Shown in pieces: positions 31,207 to 43,640 of a stretch of DNA of 64,000 bases (the first letter of the stretch is position 1; every line of letters begins with the position of its first letter). This DNA comes from Rhytidiadelphus loreus (taxonomy: Eukaryota; Streptophyta; Bryopsida; Hypnales; Hylocomiaceae). The stretch is taken from NCBI GenBank assembly GCA_947034895.1, contig OX344764.1, positions 45,613,348-45,677,347 of the forward strand, written 5' to 3'. The notes under the pieces are model-generated. The model saw only the letters and a list, made by a program, of their open reading frames with translations, was not told the DNA's origin and searched no databases. The translations under genes were made by a program, and so were the position numbers.

Positions 31207-32114
31207 CACCTAAACGTCGGAGACTATGCTTTCACCAAAAGTGCTCCCAAGCTGCCCTTGCATTTACAAGCACCAATTTTTAGACTAAAAACATTTTTGG
31301 ACAAATGTAACTGTAGGATCTTGTAGTAAAATAGTTTGAGAAGATGTGAAAAAAAATTCAGAATTTCTCATTGTGTACATTGCAAGATATTAACATTTGA
31401 AGCGACAAAAAACCTTTTCTTTAACCTGTGAAAATACGAGCAGTTGCACTTCACAAAGTCACATTCGTATGAAAAAATGTCCAAAATGGTGGTTACTCTT
31501 TGATATCATTCCTCAAGTCAACTTGGCTACATGCTTAGGAAAAAAATAGTAAGTAGAAAGAAGTAGAGAATGATTAAAAACACTAAATTAAAAAAAAATT
31601 ATTTATAGAATTGAAAAATGTCAATCTCAATGGTTATAATGTTGTAATAAACAATCTACATCTACTGGTTTTATTTTTTTCCAACAATATTTAAAATTGA
31701 GTTAAATAAAGGACTTCTAAGTTTATTTTAGAATAGAGATTCCATAAGTACCCATAAACTAACCCAAACTAGAATTCCTCATAACTTTCATCTCATTAAT
31801 CAATTTAGAATGATTCAATACTCACAACATGTATAAAAATCTAAAAAATCAATTTCAAATTTTTAATTTTTGTAAAATTGATTTTCAAAGAAGTTTTTTT
31901 TTCCTGCCCGAGGTTCCCGATGAACATTGAAAATTACATATCATACAATAACTTTTGAACCATGTAGTCAAAAGTTATGGAAATTGTTGGGCCTTAAAGC
32001 TACTCCTTGTCCCCATATTGTGTAAAAATTTTAAAGAAAAAAATAATAATAATGTTTGTAGTGTGCTACCCGAAATTGCTATGTTGTCGAAAACATTGTT
32101 TGGACGTTTAGGGG
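31207..32114. mobile_element. TTAA-flanked piggyBac-like MITE, copy A1
   Basis: Flanked by TTAA on both sides (31203-31206 and 32115-32118). Termini are CACCTAAACGTC and, reversed, CCCCTAAACGTC. TTAA target sites with tips starting CCC are diagnostic of the piggyBac superfamily. The interior is AT-rich with no ORF of note. It is inverted with respect to copy A2 and homologous along its whole length. Confidence 0.8.
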
Positions 32115-32118
32115 TTAA

Positions 32119-32633
32119 ATTGAATTGAACCCAATTACAATAAGAAGGTAATAAATTGATGGGGGAATATCTTAATACTATGGACTTCTTTGAAAAGAGT
32201 ATTCAAGACAGATTTGGAGATAAATGCAAACTTCCTCATCTTCGTTAGAATGGAGAAAAATAAATTCTTAGGGTGAATTTATATTGCCAACAAAAATGGG
32301 CAATGATTGAAAAATATATGTTACCACTTCATCACATGTCATGTGCTGAATTAAAAACATTTTTGATGAAAATTAATGAGGTTCACTTGAATTTTATCAC
32401 TATATAATTTTACTACCCTCCACTACTAATTTGATGGAAAAACTTGATCAAATACATCCACATCAAGACAAGTGAAGAATGAATCAGGATTCTTTAACCT
32501 TAGAAATGACCTTATTGAGCATCATTGGGCAAGGAAAGGAAGAATGAATTTGTAGGTCAAGGTTGAGGTTGAAGTCATAGTATTAATTAAGTATAAGACA
32601 ATAGTAATAAGATGTATGTGACATCTTCATTAC
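32119..32633. other. Spacer between two inverted TTAA elements
   Basis: 515 bp without a recognised feature; no gene seen. A1 and A2 on its two sides form a large inverted repeat with this as the loop. Confidence 0.7.
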
Positions 32634-32637
32634 TTAA

Positions 32638-33554
32638 CCCCTAAATGTCCAAACAATGTTTTTTGGCAACATAGCAATTTTGGGTAGCTCACTACATTAT
32701 TTTTATTTTTTTCCTTTAAAAATTTCACACAATGTGTGCCCCAAGAGTAACTGTAAGGCACAACAATTTTCATGACTTTTGACTACATGGTTCAAAAGTT
32801 TGTGCATGACATGTAATTTTCAATGTTCGGCGAGCAACCTGGATAGTGTAAAAAAATTTCTTTGAACATTATTTTCACAAAATATAAAAAGTTGAAATTG
32901 ATTATCTAGGTTTTTATATATGTGGTGAGTTTTCAATCATTCCATTTTGATTAATGAGATGAAAGTTGTGAGGAATTTTAGTTTGGGTTAGTTCGTGGAT
33001 AGTTATGGAATCTCTATTCTAAAATGAACTTGGAAGTCGTTTATTTAACTCAATTTTAAATATTTTTGGAAAAAAATAAAAACATTAGGTGTAGATTGTT
33101 TATTACTACATAACCACTGTTGGGATTGTAGTTTTTCAATTTTATAATAAAATTCTTAATAATTTAGTATTTTGAATCATTTTGTACTTCTTTCTACTTA
33201 CTATTTTATTCCTATATGTTGTGCAATTCCAAATGATCTAAAAATTTTCAAGCATGTAGCGAACTTGACTTTAGGAATGAATCCAAAGAGTAACCACCAT
33301 TTTGGACATTTTCTCATACAAATGTGACCTTGTGAAGTGCGGTTGCCCATGTTTGTCACTTCAAAAGTTAATTTTTTGGAATGTACACGGTGAAAAATTC
33401 TGAAATATTGTCCACATCCTTTCAAACTATTTCACTACAAGATCCAACGGTTACATGTGTCCATGAATGTCTTTCATCTAGAATTTGGTGCTTGTAAATG
33501 CAAGGACAGTTTTGGAGTGTTTGTGGTGAAAACATAGTCTCTGACGTTTAGGGG
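32638..33554. mobile_element. TTAA-flanked piggyBac-like MITE, copy A2
   Basis: Flanked by TTAA (32634-32637 and 33555-33558). Termini are CCCCTAAATGTCC and, reversed, CCCCTAAACGTCAGAG. Segments such as TGCATTTACAAGCACC (read on the minus strand) are shared with A1 and, on the same strand as A2, with A3. Confidence 0.8.
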
Positions 33555-33841
33555 TTAAAAAAGTAATAATGTAATTTTTATGTAAATGTAGAGGGTACAC
33601 CTCCTAAACTAATTAAATAAATAATTGGTGAATTCTTTGAGTTTAATTAGAGTGCATGAATTGAACATTTATGCAAAACAGTAAATTTTTTTTATCATAT
33701 ACACATGTCTTCCATCAAGACTCAGGTCACCCATCACTCCATCAGCTCAAGTTCTCCCATCAGCTCATCAGGCCATCAAGGACTATAGTAACTGCACATG
33801 AGAACTAATAAGTAACTTGGCTGGGTTTTGGGGAAGAACTG

Positions 33842-35647
33842 GTGGGGAGGGGCTTCTGTATCCCCACCTTTTTGGATGTAGAACATATAAATCATTTTAA
33901 GGAGAGACTTAAAAGTAAGATGGATGAGTGTAATTTATGGAGATCAAAGTTCAATAATGTACAAACAGTTAGAGATGATATAGATGAAGCTTATACTAAT
34001 GCTCTTCACCAAGTTGAAATCTTAGAAGAAGAAAATAAGAGATTAAAAGATGAAATCTTAAAGAGGTTAGCAGAATTGGTGATTTCTTGTGTCCCAGTGG
34101 CAGTATCTACAACATCTCTATGTATCCAGACTGATGAGAGTATTGATATGGATTCCACATTATCCAGACTACACCAAAGTATGTAGTTACATTATCTTGA
34201 GTCTGCACCTACTTTTTCTTTATATAGAGCATATGAGCTCCAAAGTACTATGTGTTTGAGTATTTTGAATTTAGGTAAAGAACAAAGAATAAGTTCAAAC
34301 CAATTTCGAGATATATGGGAAACAGCTAGTAAGTTTGAGAATATGCAAAATCTATTATGTGAGATGTTGATTCGTGAAGACTTGGTCTTGACTAGTTGGG
34401 AACCCTTATACTATCCTATAGTTGATTTGGGTGCACGAGCTTTATGTTATTATATACAGTTGGAAAAGGAACTACGACACAGAAGACTCATAGATTTATC
34501 TACTGTACCCAAGAGACTAGTATGGATTACAGATCATCAAGATGAGATTGACCCCAGATTTTATACTTCTTCTGAAATACGGACTAAGTGGAAACATGAA
34601 CTTCAGTTTCTACGGAGTCAGTTGACTTTTACTAAAGCCTCACAAGGCAATATTGGAGTTTTATTGCAAGCAGTGGCAAATAGGGAGGTAGTTGCTCAGC
34701 GTGGTGAGTTGACTACCAGTCACTATGTCTATAACATTCAGCAGACTTATATCAGATTATGTACTATTTTGGATGCTTATAGCCAGGGTCAAATTAAGTT
34801 TCATTCGACAAAAGACATTTCTATATTCAAGTTGCCTCCGCCAACATATGTACCCGCTGCATGGTTGAATACCAGAATTCCAGTACAAGGTTCTATTCTC
34901 ACTTCTCAGTTTTTGGGACATTATTCCTCTATGTTTGATGATATGACAGTTGAGAGACCAATACCTACTTGGAAGGCATTAAAGTGGTTGGGTGAAGATT
35001 ATGGGTTATCCAGGGAAGAAATTAAACCCTATGATAAACTCTATTTAGAAATATCTGACAAATGGTAGACAAACTCACCACCATCAGTAAGTACAAATTC
35101 TCATTTTTGTCAGTGTGAAAGACGATATAAGTGGAATCCTAAGGCCACTTTGGATTCAATTGAGTATAACTGGCATGTTATACCTAGTACCTTTACTACG
35201 CCTATCTTATGTGCACAAGCCTATGCAACTTTTCATGAGCAGTATATTAGACATACCAATCCAGTATGTTTTCGAGCAGTAGTGTTTTGTGACTATTTAT
35301 GTTATATGTGTATAAAGTTTGGTGTTACTATAAATGTGAATCATTATGATCCTTTGCAACCTGAATTCCATATTATGCTTAAGTTGCAGTATCATAGTGC
35401 TAGATGGCATCGAATATTGGAACTTATGGCATTGACACATTTTCTATGGGGAGCTCAGAAATGTTTTATAAATGAGTTTGGTAATAACAGATTCTTACCT
35501 AACCAGACTTGGCTTGAGAACCAGCGGCTACGGAACCCATTGTTACTAGAACGAGATGAAGATGTCAAGAAAGCCTGTGCAAAAGCTTTAAAGAAAAAAA
35601 TTCAGATGCAGAATAGAGATAGAAATAAGAGACCTAGATTCTATTGA
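33842..35647 (+). pseudogene. Second copy of the ORF3 accessory protein family (decayed)
   Basis: One frame runs from 33842 to TGA 35645, broken by TAG at 34184 and TAG at 35066, both reachable from CAG by one C-to-T change. The first part is a coiled coil (VEILEEENKRLKDEILKRL). The middle has IVDLGARALCYYIQLEKELR and TWKALKWLGEDYGLSREEI; the last part has RRYKW, NPVCFRAVVFCDYLCYMC and a basic C-terminus (KKKIQMQNRDRNKRPRF). All blocks occur in the same order in ORF3b-d at 18.9-20.9 kb, so these are homologues from diverged retrotransposons. The true start is not visible. No gag-pol of its own remains upstream, where TTAA elements and a MITE lie instead. Codon use is more AT-rich than in ORF3. 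Confidence 0.7.
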
Positions 35648-35667
35648 CGGGGACGTCAATAGGTTAA

Positions 35668-35678
35668 GTAGAGGGCTA
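35668..35678 (+). promoter_or_regulatory. Polypurine-tract-like site
   Basis: GTAGAGGGCTA lies 20 bases after the ORF3 homologue and directly before TGTAGTCTAG, mimicking the arrangement of polypurine tract and 3' LTR start at 20931-20942. Only one LTR would be present, so this cannot be confirmed by LTR comparison. Confidence 0.5.
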
Positions 35679-36480
35679 TGTAGTCTAGCTTTACAGTTTT
35701 TTATAGAACTTTTTCGATTTTCTATGACATTTTCTATATTATTTATATATATTTCGAGTATTTAGTGTTAAAGTAGTCCAAAGTACACTAAAAGTTCCAA
35801 AAAGTACAAAGATACTTTAGTAAGTAGCCACAAATTAATAGAAAAGGGAAAAAAGGCAAAATAAAAGTTAAAGTTAAAGTTCAAGAAAGAAAAAGATAAA
35901 AAGAAAAGGAAAAAGATAAAGAGACTAGTACAAATAAAGAAAAGATGGGAAATTAGGGATTCAGAGGCGCGCGAGGAGATTCCACAGGTCAAGACGCGCC
36001 TCGCACTACCTCCGATCACCCCTCGAATTTCTCCTTTTATTCTTCTCCTTCTCTCATTTCTTCCCTCTCCCGGAAGTGTAGATGGTAGATATCCTCCTAG
36101 TGCTGTAATCTATCGTGCGTAGAACTGTATATTTGCAATAAAAGATTGAGTTTGTGTGAAGTGTGCATCTGTGTTGTGTGAAAATTGACACTGTGCGTGT
36201 GGTGGTAAAATTACTTGGATTTTGAGGGATCGCATGTTAGCTTGAGTGTCTTATGAATTTTGAATCCGTGTGGGCAAAGTAACGAAGACAGTGAAGTTGA
36301 ATTTGGACTGGGATGCATTTGTGAGCCCCAAATTCGTCACTTGGGACTCATTGTTTTTTGTTTTTTTTAGTTTATTGCAAATTAAGGCATAAAGTACTAC
36401 AAAAAGCCAAAAAAGAGTGTAGAACCAAAATAGGTATGTCACGTACCAGTATAGCATTTGGTCATAAATAGCCTTTTATC
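35679..36480 (+). repeat. Probable 3' LTR (partial, right end unresolved)
   Basis: Starts TGTAGTC after the polypurine-like tract. An AATAAA signal lies at 36137-36142, in a G/T-rich stretch typical of the R region. The left partner LTR is missing from the window and the right end could not be fixed, so the end coordinate is approximate. Confidence 0.45.
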
Positions 36481-37579
36481 CATAGATTACCCATAAAACC
36501 CACTTGTACATAGGTTAGAACCCGTAATTAGTGGAAAACAATAGGGCTACTGGAAACTTACCCAAAATAGCCCAAACCTAGTGCATGTGACCATGATAGG
36601 CTAAATTAGTCTTAGGAGAGTTAGGGAGGTCCCCACGTAAATCTCCAAAGATAGGTTCTAGTTTCCCCATTCCACCGACGAAACATTAGGAACCCAAATT
36701 GTTGGCTTGCAGGTGTTACTTGTCCCAGACAGGCCGCATGGAGGAATCCACAGCCGCCGGATAGTGTTCTCGTATCTGGAACATGTCGGGATGTCCACGA
36801 CAAAATCCATTCGCCAAGATTCCCTCACGTGTGAAAGATTCCCTGACTATCGGTGATTCAACCGAAGTCAGTTTTCACCTCGCCACCGATTGTGTGCCAG
36901 AATAGCCCAAGACTTGGCACGTGGCTTGAGGAACTCCATGAGAGGTTCCCTGAAAAGTCTCGGTTTTTTCTGATCTCCAAAGGATCTTTTTCCGAGTAGT
37001 CAACCGCGAAAGGCCGCATTGGAAAATTCATGGAAAATACCTAGGCCGTGGTAAAATCTCACTAAAAATTAGACTAGCATCTTTTATATTAATAACGCGC
37101 CCCGACAAATTTCATGATGTTCCAATAGCGGGAAGCTGCCGAAACTGACAACATTCCCCCAATTAATAATTACGGCAGGATCTTTGCGGGGTTGACCGGC
37201 GTCCCAGGAGCGTACGAAGTCGGAACGAAGACATCAAGGAGTCTTTTCTTACTCCCTAGAACCTCCCCAACAACCCTATCTAGTTACCCAGGCCAAAAGA
37301 GGTGAACCCTAAAAGTTAGGTTTTTACCCTTTTAATTGGCCCCAGTTGGCACTAGTTTCTAATGGGTTTTTAGTGATAGAAATAGGGGGAGGGGGTCCTC
37401 TAGGCAAAAATTGCATTCTGAAGCCATTGGCGCAGTCCATTTGCAATTCCGAGCTAAACTCCAAAATTTAGAAGTTAGGGCCAGCGTAGAAGCCAAAATT
37501 AGGTGAAAATCTCAAATTTGGATGAAAGTCCGGATGGATGAGGTTACTCGTCGAGGGGGGGAGTGGGCCCTTGGAAACC

Positions 37580-37587
37580 TATAAAAG
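37580..37587 (+). promoter_or_regulatory. TATA box candidate
   Basis: TATAAAAG is followed by GGGGGCCC and a CTCTCTCC pyrimidine stretch about 20-30 bases on, a textbook plant start-site layout. No ORF follows closely, so an LTR or noncoding promoter is more likely than a gene promoter. Confidence 0.4.
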
Positions 37588-38403
37588 GGGGCCCTTCTCT
37601 CTCCCAAAACACCCCCAATACTTGTCTTGGGTCCGTGGGTCCAACCTCTCTTGGTTTTGGCAACTTTGGTCCAAAACTCCTACGGTGTTTTTGAGCACTT
37701 TGCTCCTCTTTGTTGTTGCAATTTTGGTGTTGAAGGTCCGTGGGGGGCCCTTCTTTCTCATCTTATAATTCGTGTGTGGACCTTGGAGCCCTCTTACTAT
37801 ACAAGTTCTTTTTTTTTATCCTTCGTCACGTCTTGTATTAACCCTGGAACCACCCTCCACCGTACCTTGGCGATGCCGCTTTGGGGGGCTTCTAGTTTCT
37901 TATTATTGTTATGATATACTAACCTTCCTCTTGTCTCTAGCCACGCCTCTCCGGGGCCATTGCTAACCACGTCCAGTGTTTTTTTTTGTTTGCAATTGAG
38001 TCCAATAGTCACGTCCGTGTGTGGAAAAGAGTGGGGTAGGTTTCCTTTGGGTAACTAAGATCCTACCTTTTCTTGTTCCGTCCAGTCCTAAATTGTGTGT
38101 TAAAGGGTCACCCAACGGTGGAGCTTTGAACCTATGGGGTCAAGCAAGTCCTAAATTTGGCGTTAAAACCAAATCGACGGCGAAGCTTTGCATCTACCCC
38201 CCGGTTCACTCCAAAGTTTAGTTTCCAAAACGCGTTGGAAACTCTCCAAAGTTAAGCATCCAAAATAGGGCTATTGAGGGGACAAGGACCATGGTCGACT
38301 GTGTTTGCCAAGTACTAACGGGCAAGGAGTAGCAGTAGTCGGAAGTTATTAAAAGTTATTCCGAGTGGTTTTTTTTCTGTCTTTTATTTCCTTTTTAGCA
38401 ACT

Positions 38404-38560
38404 GCCCGAGCTAGCCAGCCCGCCCGAGCTAGTCAGCTTGAGCAACCAGCCCAAGCAGCAGCCAAGCCAGCTCGAGAGGCAGCGAGCCAGCCAGCCCGAC
38501 AGCAGCTGAGCCAGCCCAGCCTGAGCGGCAGCAGAGGGGGAGTTCGGGACAGCAGAAGGG
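38404..38560. repeat. CAGCC-rich degenerate minisatellite
   Basis: Repeated AGCCAGCCCG / CAGCCAAGCCAG units, open in several frames on both strands, which creates spurious Ala/Gln/Pro/Ser-rich ORFs. Confidence 0.75.
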
Positions 38561-41500
38561 GAGCTCGGGATAGTTGGGAGGGGAGTTCGGGACAGTTGGG
38601 AAGGGAAGTAATTTGGGTTGAGGTAGGGGCCACGATTGGATTTAGTATAGCAAGAGGGGAAAGGGAAAAAAATTAGACTAAGGAAAGCCACAAAAACAAG
38701 TAAGGTAGAAGTAGCATAGAGGGGGGATGAATAAGAGTAGAGGTAGTCAACTAGGCTTGGAAGTAGACAAAACCTGCACACCACACCACACGGTCCACTA
38801 CCGGAAACAAGAGACCTCTTCTCACCACTCTCTCCATCACCCCACACCACCAACTTTAAGAGTGAGGAAGGAGGAGGAAGAGGAGGCTTAGATAGGAGAG
38901 AGAAGACTTAGTGAGGATAAGAGGGGAATCCCCCCACCTATAGGGACAAACTTATGCGCACGGAACCTCGTTCAGGCGTAAGTGGTAGTTAACTTGTAAG
39001 TTGACTTTTAAAGTGTGTAAGAGACAAACCAACTACCCTTCTTCAATGGGGCACGGGAGTTGAGGTAAAAGAAAGGAAGAACGAAAGGAGCCACCCAAAG
39101 GAGGACGGCCCCATCTTTAAGCAGTAACGAAGAAGGCTGCTTGATCCCCCCGCTGGGAGCTCGTCCGCCACACATCCATCAAAGAGGAGAGGGAAGATCC
39201 GACGAAGGGGACCATGGAGCATCATGCCGGGGTACCATCTTGACTCGTCCTCTAAAAATCCACTTCTAGGACCAAGGCCGTAGGAAGGCCGAGGGCCAAG
39301 GGTCACTAGGGTCCCATTCAGGTCAAGTTTGATTATAAAAACTTAGAGTAGAGTCCGTGAGGGTTCCGACGGTATAAGATACATAGAAATCCGAGCTAGG
39401 ATGCCCGAGAAATCGATGGATGAAGTTTAGCGCATGAGATGGATGAACCCTAGAGTTTCCCACCCATCCAAACCCATTTGAGGAAGTAGGTAGGTTAGAG
39501 AAAATCAGGTCCATAGGAAAAAAACCCAAGCCCAAGTGAAATGAGGAGTTGGTAGGAAACCGTGGATGAAGTTTGGGAAGTTGTGGTGAGAACTTCATCC
39601 GTCCACAGCGGATTACCAGAGAGTCCGATTTAAACAAATCTTAGGTTTCTAGAAATGGCATGAGATGACCTCTTACCTCATGACCTTAGAATAGGATTTG
39701 GAAATAGGAAACACAAAAACATAGTATAGTAGGATAGTCAACTTATGAGTCATTAGAACCACGATTAGAGAGTCACGATTAGGAACTTAGCAAAAAAGAT
39801 CCATTGCTTGGAAGGCACAATGGATTGACGCTTAGACACCCATTATAGTAGGACACTATCATAGAACTAGAACCTGGTTGTGTTCGCCGATTTACCAAGG
39901 GTGGGTAAATAAGCGCCCACAGCATTCGGTTGTGGTTGGTGTGACTGTGAAGGTGACCAACTTGGTGGTCGCAGTGAGGAAATTGGCTGCGGTGAGAGAG
40001 GAAATTGGACGGAATTCGGAGAATCCGATTGCTGTAGGTTGAATCGCGAGGAGATACAACATCCAAAACTGCTGAACCTTGAGTCAGTTGCAGTACTGAC
40101 TAGATCCGGTAAACAGAAAAAATTTTGAAATCAATTTCTGTGAGCGATGTGAGTGATGGATGGGGTTAGATCGATCAAGAGCATTGAGAGATTCGTTGCT
40201 GATGTGCGTCCGAATTCGGGGAGATTCTTCCAATTTGGTCGTTTGTAAAAGTTGGGGTGAGATTAGGGATTCAGGAATTTTCTGAAGCCCAATGTTTGAG
40301 AATTGAACCGAATCTAGGAAATTTGTGTGATCACGAGATCACCAGGTGTAGCAGAATCGCAATCATGTGAGAATTTTGCGAAATTCCTCAACCAATTCGG
40401 AACCTAATGCGCCGCGCGAAGCAGTCGCGTCTCGAAGTCGGAGTAGGCCCTGACGACTAATCCCGAAGGTTGAGACCCTGTTGGTCACACTCAATCGGAT
40501 ACCGGGTATTGGGCGCGGGTATCAACCGGGTACCACGGCTTTGGGTTCTGGAATACAGTCATAGGGTCAATATTCATGGTCTTGGGGGTATAAGGTTTTA
40601 CACGCTTTGACCTAATTATTTGATTAAAAACAAATTGAAATAAAAGGTCAAATTTTTCGAACGGCCCTTTGGGCCGTGACCCTAAATTTGGGAAGTAGAT
40701 TTAGAAATTTATTATTTGTTTTGCATCGATGTTATTAGAGTGTTGTATTGAAAATTGCATATACATGTTGTAAGTTTGGATTTTGGGTATTGTAGGTATT
40801 AGTGCATACTAATTTGCACGTGTTTGGCCCTATTGTCCTTGAGTGTGTGTGTTGACTATTGTAAGTTGTTCTAAAAGCCCTTAACTCTAAATCTTTTGAA
40901 ATATTAAATATATATATTTGTACTAGTTTCAAAATACTATAGTGGGCTGTACTGAATTCAAGTCCTGCATTGCATCCATACACAAGTCAGTCCACCCTGA
41001 ACTATTGTCAAGAACTATTGTCACAAGCCCTAGAACACTAGATAGGACAGGGACATGCATGATGAGTCTTTTATCTTATAATGGACTGTTGAGTGTTTAT
41101 TGGGGTATTTAGTGGGAATAAGAATGAATTTTTATCCTATCTTCAAAACTTAAGTACATAGTGACATTTGAACACACTACACTAACTTTACATAGATCAT
41201 TCCCTAGTGTTCGAACTTGGTAGCGTTTGGAATAGGGATTCCAAAAACCTAACTACAGAAAGATCATTAGTTTGTACATAATTTGATTGAGGTTGTTGTT
41301 ATGGCTGTTGATGACAATCAATGCATTATAGTTGTTGCCAAGTGTATTGGCATAAATTGGCGACCTTTGAAGAGAGGGTTGTTGTGGTGCAAGAGATTGG
41401 ATGTCAAAGGAGATAGGGAGGTATAGACAAAAATATATCGAAAAAAAAGGAAAGACTGCTTAGATCAAGAAGTCATTGACTTCGTCATAGTATATTGGAT

Positions 41501-42010
41501 AGAAAAGACGAGAGTCTCTCCACGCAAGAAAGTTGTTCAAAAGAAACAATTAGGCATCAATATGTTAATTAGCCATGCAACACATTGATTAGAGGAGAGT
41601 CAGATACTTATTATTTGTACTCAATTATTGTTATTGTATAGTCTTATTGTTGTTGTAGTTGCACATTCTTCTTTGTTATCAACCTTTCTGTAGTGTGCCT
41701 TGTTACCAATTTTTTGTAGATTGCATTGTTGCCAATCTTATTGTACAAGTTGTCTTATTATTGGTCGTATTGGAGTCTACTTATTTGTAGTCTTTTTTGT
41801 TGTAATAATAATGAAAAGTCCTTAAATGACTCTACGGATATTAGATTAGTTATTTCTTTTTAAAACAAGTGTCCAAAGTTATTTGATAACCTCATAGACA
41901 TAGATAGAGTATTGTTTGGAGGTTCCAAGAACCTTATATTCATTATTTTGAGAGATAAGGGACCTTTCAAAATAACCATTTTCATTTAGGTCAATTGAGG
42001 TGCCATGACT

Positions 42011-42438
42011 AAAAGGAACAATTTCCATTAAAATGAGAGTAAGACTGTTTTAAAAATTGAAACTATTTAGGTTGAATCGACCTTAATAGTTAGAAAAGAC
42101 AAACTTGATTTGACTATTTAGCTCAAATCATCTAGAAGACAAACAATATCATGATTATTTAGGTTGATTCGACCTAACTAGTCAAACCAACTTTGTTTTT
42201 TCAAACTATTTTGGTCAATTTGACCTAAATAGTCAAGTGTCTTTTCAAACTATTTAGGTCGATTCAACCTAAATTGTCAAATTAAACTTGTCTTTTCAAA
42301 TTATTTAGGTCAATTTGACATGAATAGTCAAATCAAGCTTGTCTTTTCAAACTATTTAGGTCGGTTCGACCTGAAGAGGCTCAATTTTAAAAATAGTCTA
42401 ACTCTCATCTTACTCTCATTTTAATGGAAATTGTTGTT
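42011..42438. mobile_element. Small TIR element carrying spaced palindromes
   Basis: Ends 42011-42060 and 42382-42438 are inverted repeats sharing AACAATTTCCATTAAAATGA and GAGAGTAAGA. Between them the palindrome AGGTCRATTYGACCT and variants recur at about 42069, 42161, 42212, 42256, 42307 and 42358, that is, every 44-51 bp (92 bp for the first interval). Each is framed by CAAACTATTT and AAATAGTCAAA, extending the symmetry. No target duplication or ORF was found. Confidence 0.7.
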
Positions 42439-42539
42439 TTTCCTCCAAATTTTTTTCATTGTCAATTTTATTTCATGCTCTTCTACCTCTCAAATTCAGA
42501 GAATTCTCTCAATATAATGTATATCACGTTCAAGGCAGA

Positions 42540-42880
42540 TTACTTCCTGGACAACCCTCTTTGATTTGTCCTAAACTGGTCCTTCTTTCATTTGTTCCGG
42601 GGACTAGTTCTTTCTTTTTTGTTTTGGATTGATTTTCCTATTATTTGTTGAAGATTGGTCCTTCCTTTATTTATTCCAGATTGATATTTCATTATTTGTT
42701 CAAGACTGGTCTAATCCTTCCTTGATTTATTCAGATTGATCTTTCCGTTATTTGTTCATGATTGATCCTTCCATAATTTGTTCCGGACTGGATCTTCCTA
42801 TATCTATTAAGGACAAATCCTTTCTTGGCTTGTTCTAGATCAAACCTTCTTTGATTTATCTCTGACCAAGCCTTCCAATC
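42540..42880. repeat. Degenerate tandem repeat, unit about 35-45 bp
   Basis: Repeated TGGTCCTTC...TTTGTTCCAGA-like units (TTGATCCTTCC, ACTGGTCCTTC, ATTGATCTTTCC) with strong divergence. Confidence 0.6.
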
Positions 42881-43269
42881 TCAATGAAAATGTTTAATTT
42901 AATTTCTTAACCATTCTTAAACTAGTTGCAGCTTGACTTCTACACATGATAATTCATTATTGTTCACCATAGCAAATGCTTGTTTGTATGCTTTCAAAGA
43001 TTGAAACCCTATTCTGTAAAGCAATTAACAGACTTCAACTCATGTTGTTGTCATTACCATCAAGATATGACAAGATTACACCAACGTTTAATACTACGAG
43101 GTCTAATATGGTGCATCTCGGTAGGGGATCAATATCATGCTCATGTAGATGCGCGGCTCTATGTTACAAGCTAGCAAACAAAATTAGAGCAATAGGAGTG
43201 CATTATATGCTTTTTGGCTTGCCATGAGGGCCATTTTAGATTGGTTCCTATTGCTAAGAACTAGCCTCT

Positions 43270-43375
43270 ACTATGTGAAATAAAAAATAATTAAATAATT
43301 AATAATTAAAAAATTAAAAATTAAAAAATTAAAAAATAATTAAAAAATAATTAAAAAATAATTTTTGAATATTGT
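43270..43375. repeat. AATTAAAA low-complexity tract
   Basis: Runs of AATTAAAAA and AATAATTAAAA without other content. Confidence 0.9.
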
Positions 43376-43640
43376 CCAATATGGTAGTCGCCATGCCACA
43401 TGAGTAGGTTGTTGTGCTAGAGTTCCCAAAGTTTGAAAACTCAAGGAAAAGCAAGGGAATGTAGGGGAACTTGTAGTCTTGTAAAATAGTTGAAACTCAT
43501 GTAAATGATGTAATGGGTTATGAGCCAAAGTTCTACCTACACATATAAGCGTTCAATACATTTGTGGAAGCAAACATTATGTTCCAAGCCCATCGGATTA
43601 GAGTGGCACAACTTAAATTGCATAACATTAGAAAAAAATT

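Larger units (their letters stand above)
36481..42010. other. GC-richer repeat-like DNA, no gene seen
   Basis: About 5.5 kb with higher GC than the surroundings up to about 40.7 kb, then AT-rich. ORFs are short and without motifs. A TATAAAAG box at 37580-37587 followed by a pyrimidine-rich start-site-like segment suggests an LTR promoter. A compositional tract lies at 38,404-38,560. ACGGCCC-TTT-GGGCCGT near 40,659 is a 7-bp hairpin. Likely old LTR-retrotransposon sequence, but no LTR pair was found. Confidence 0.5.

Noticed and set aside
38365..38853. Ala/Gln/Pro/Ser-rich ORFs on both strands
   Set aside because: They are open because of the CAGCC-type repeat, without any domain.
39990..40400. 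A possible third dispersed word (CCGAATTCGG-like) near 40 kb
   Set aside because: Only one close to full-length occurrence (40209) and a few partial ones; not enough to exceed chance.
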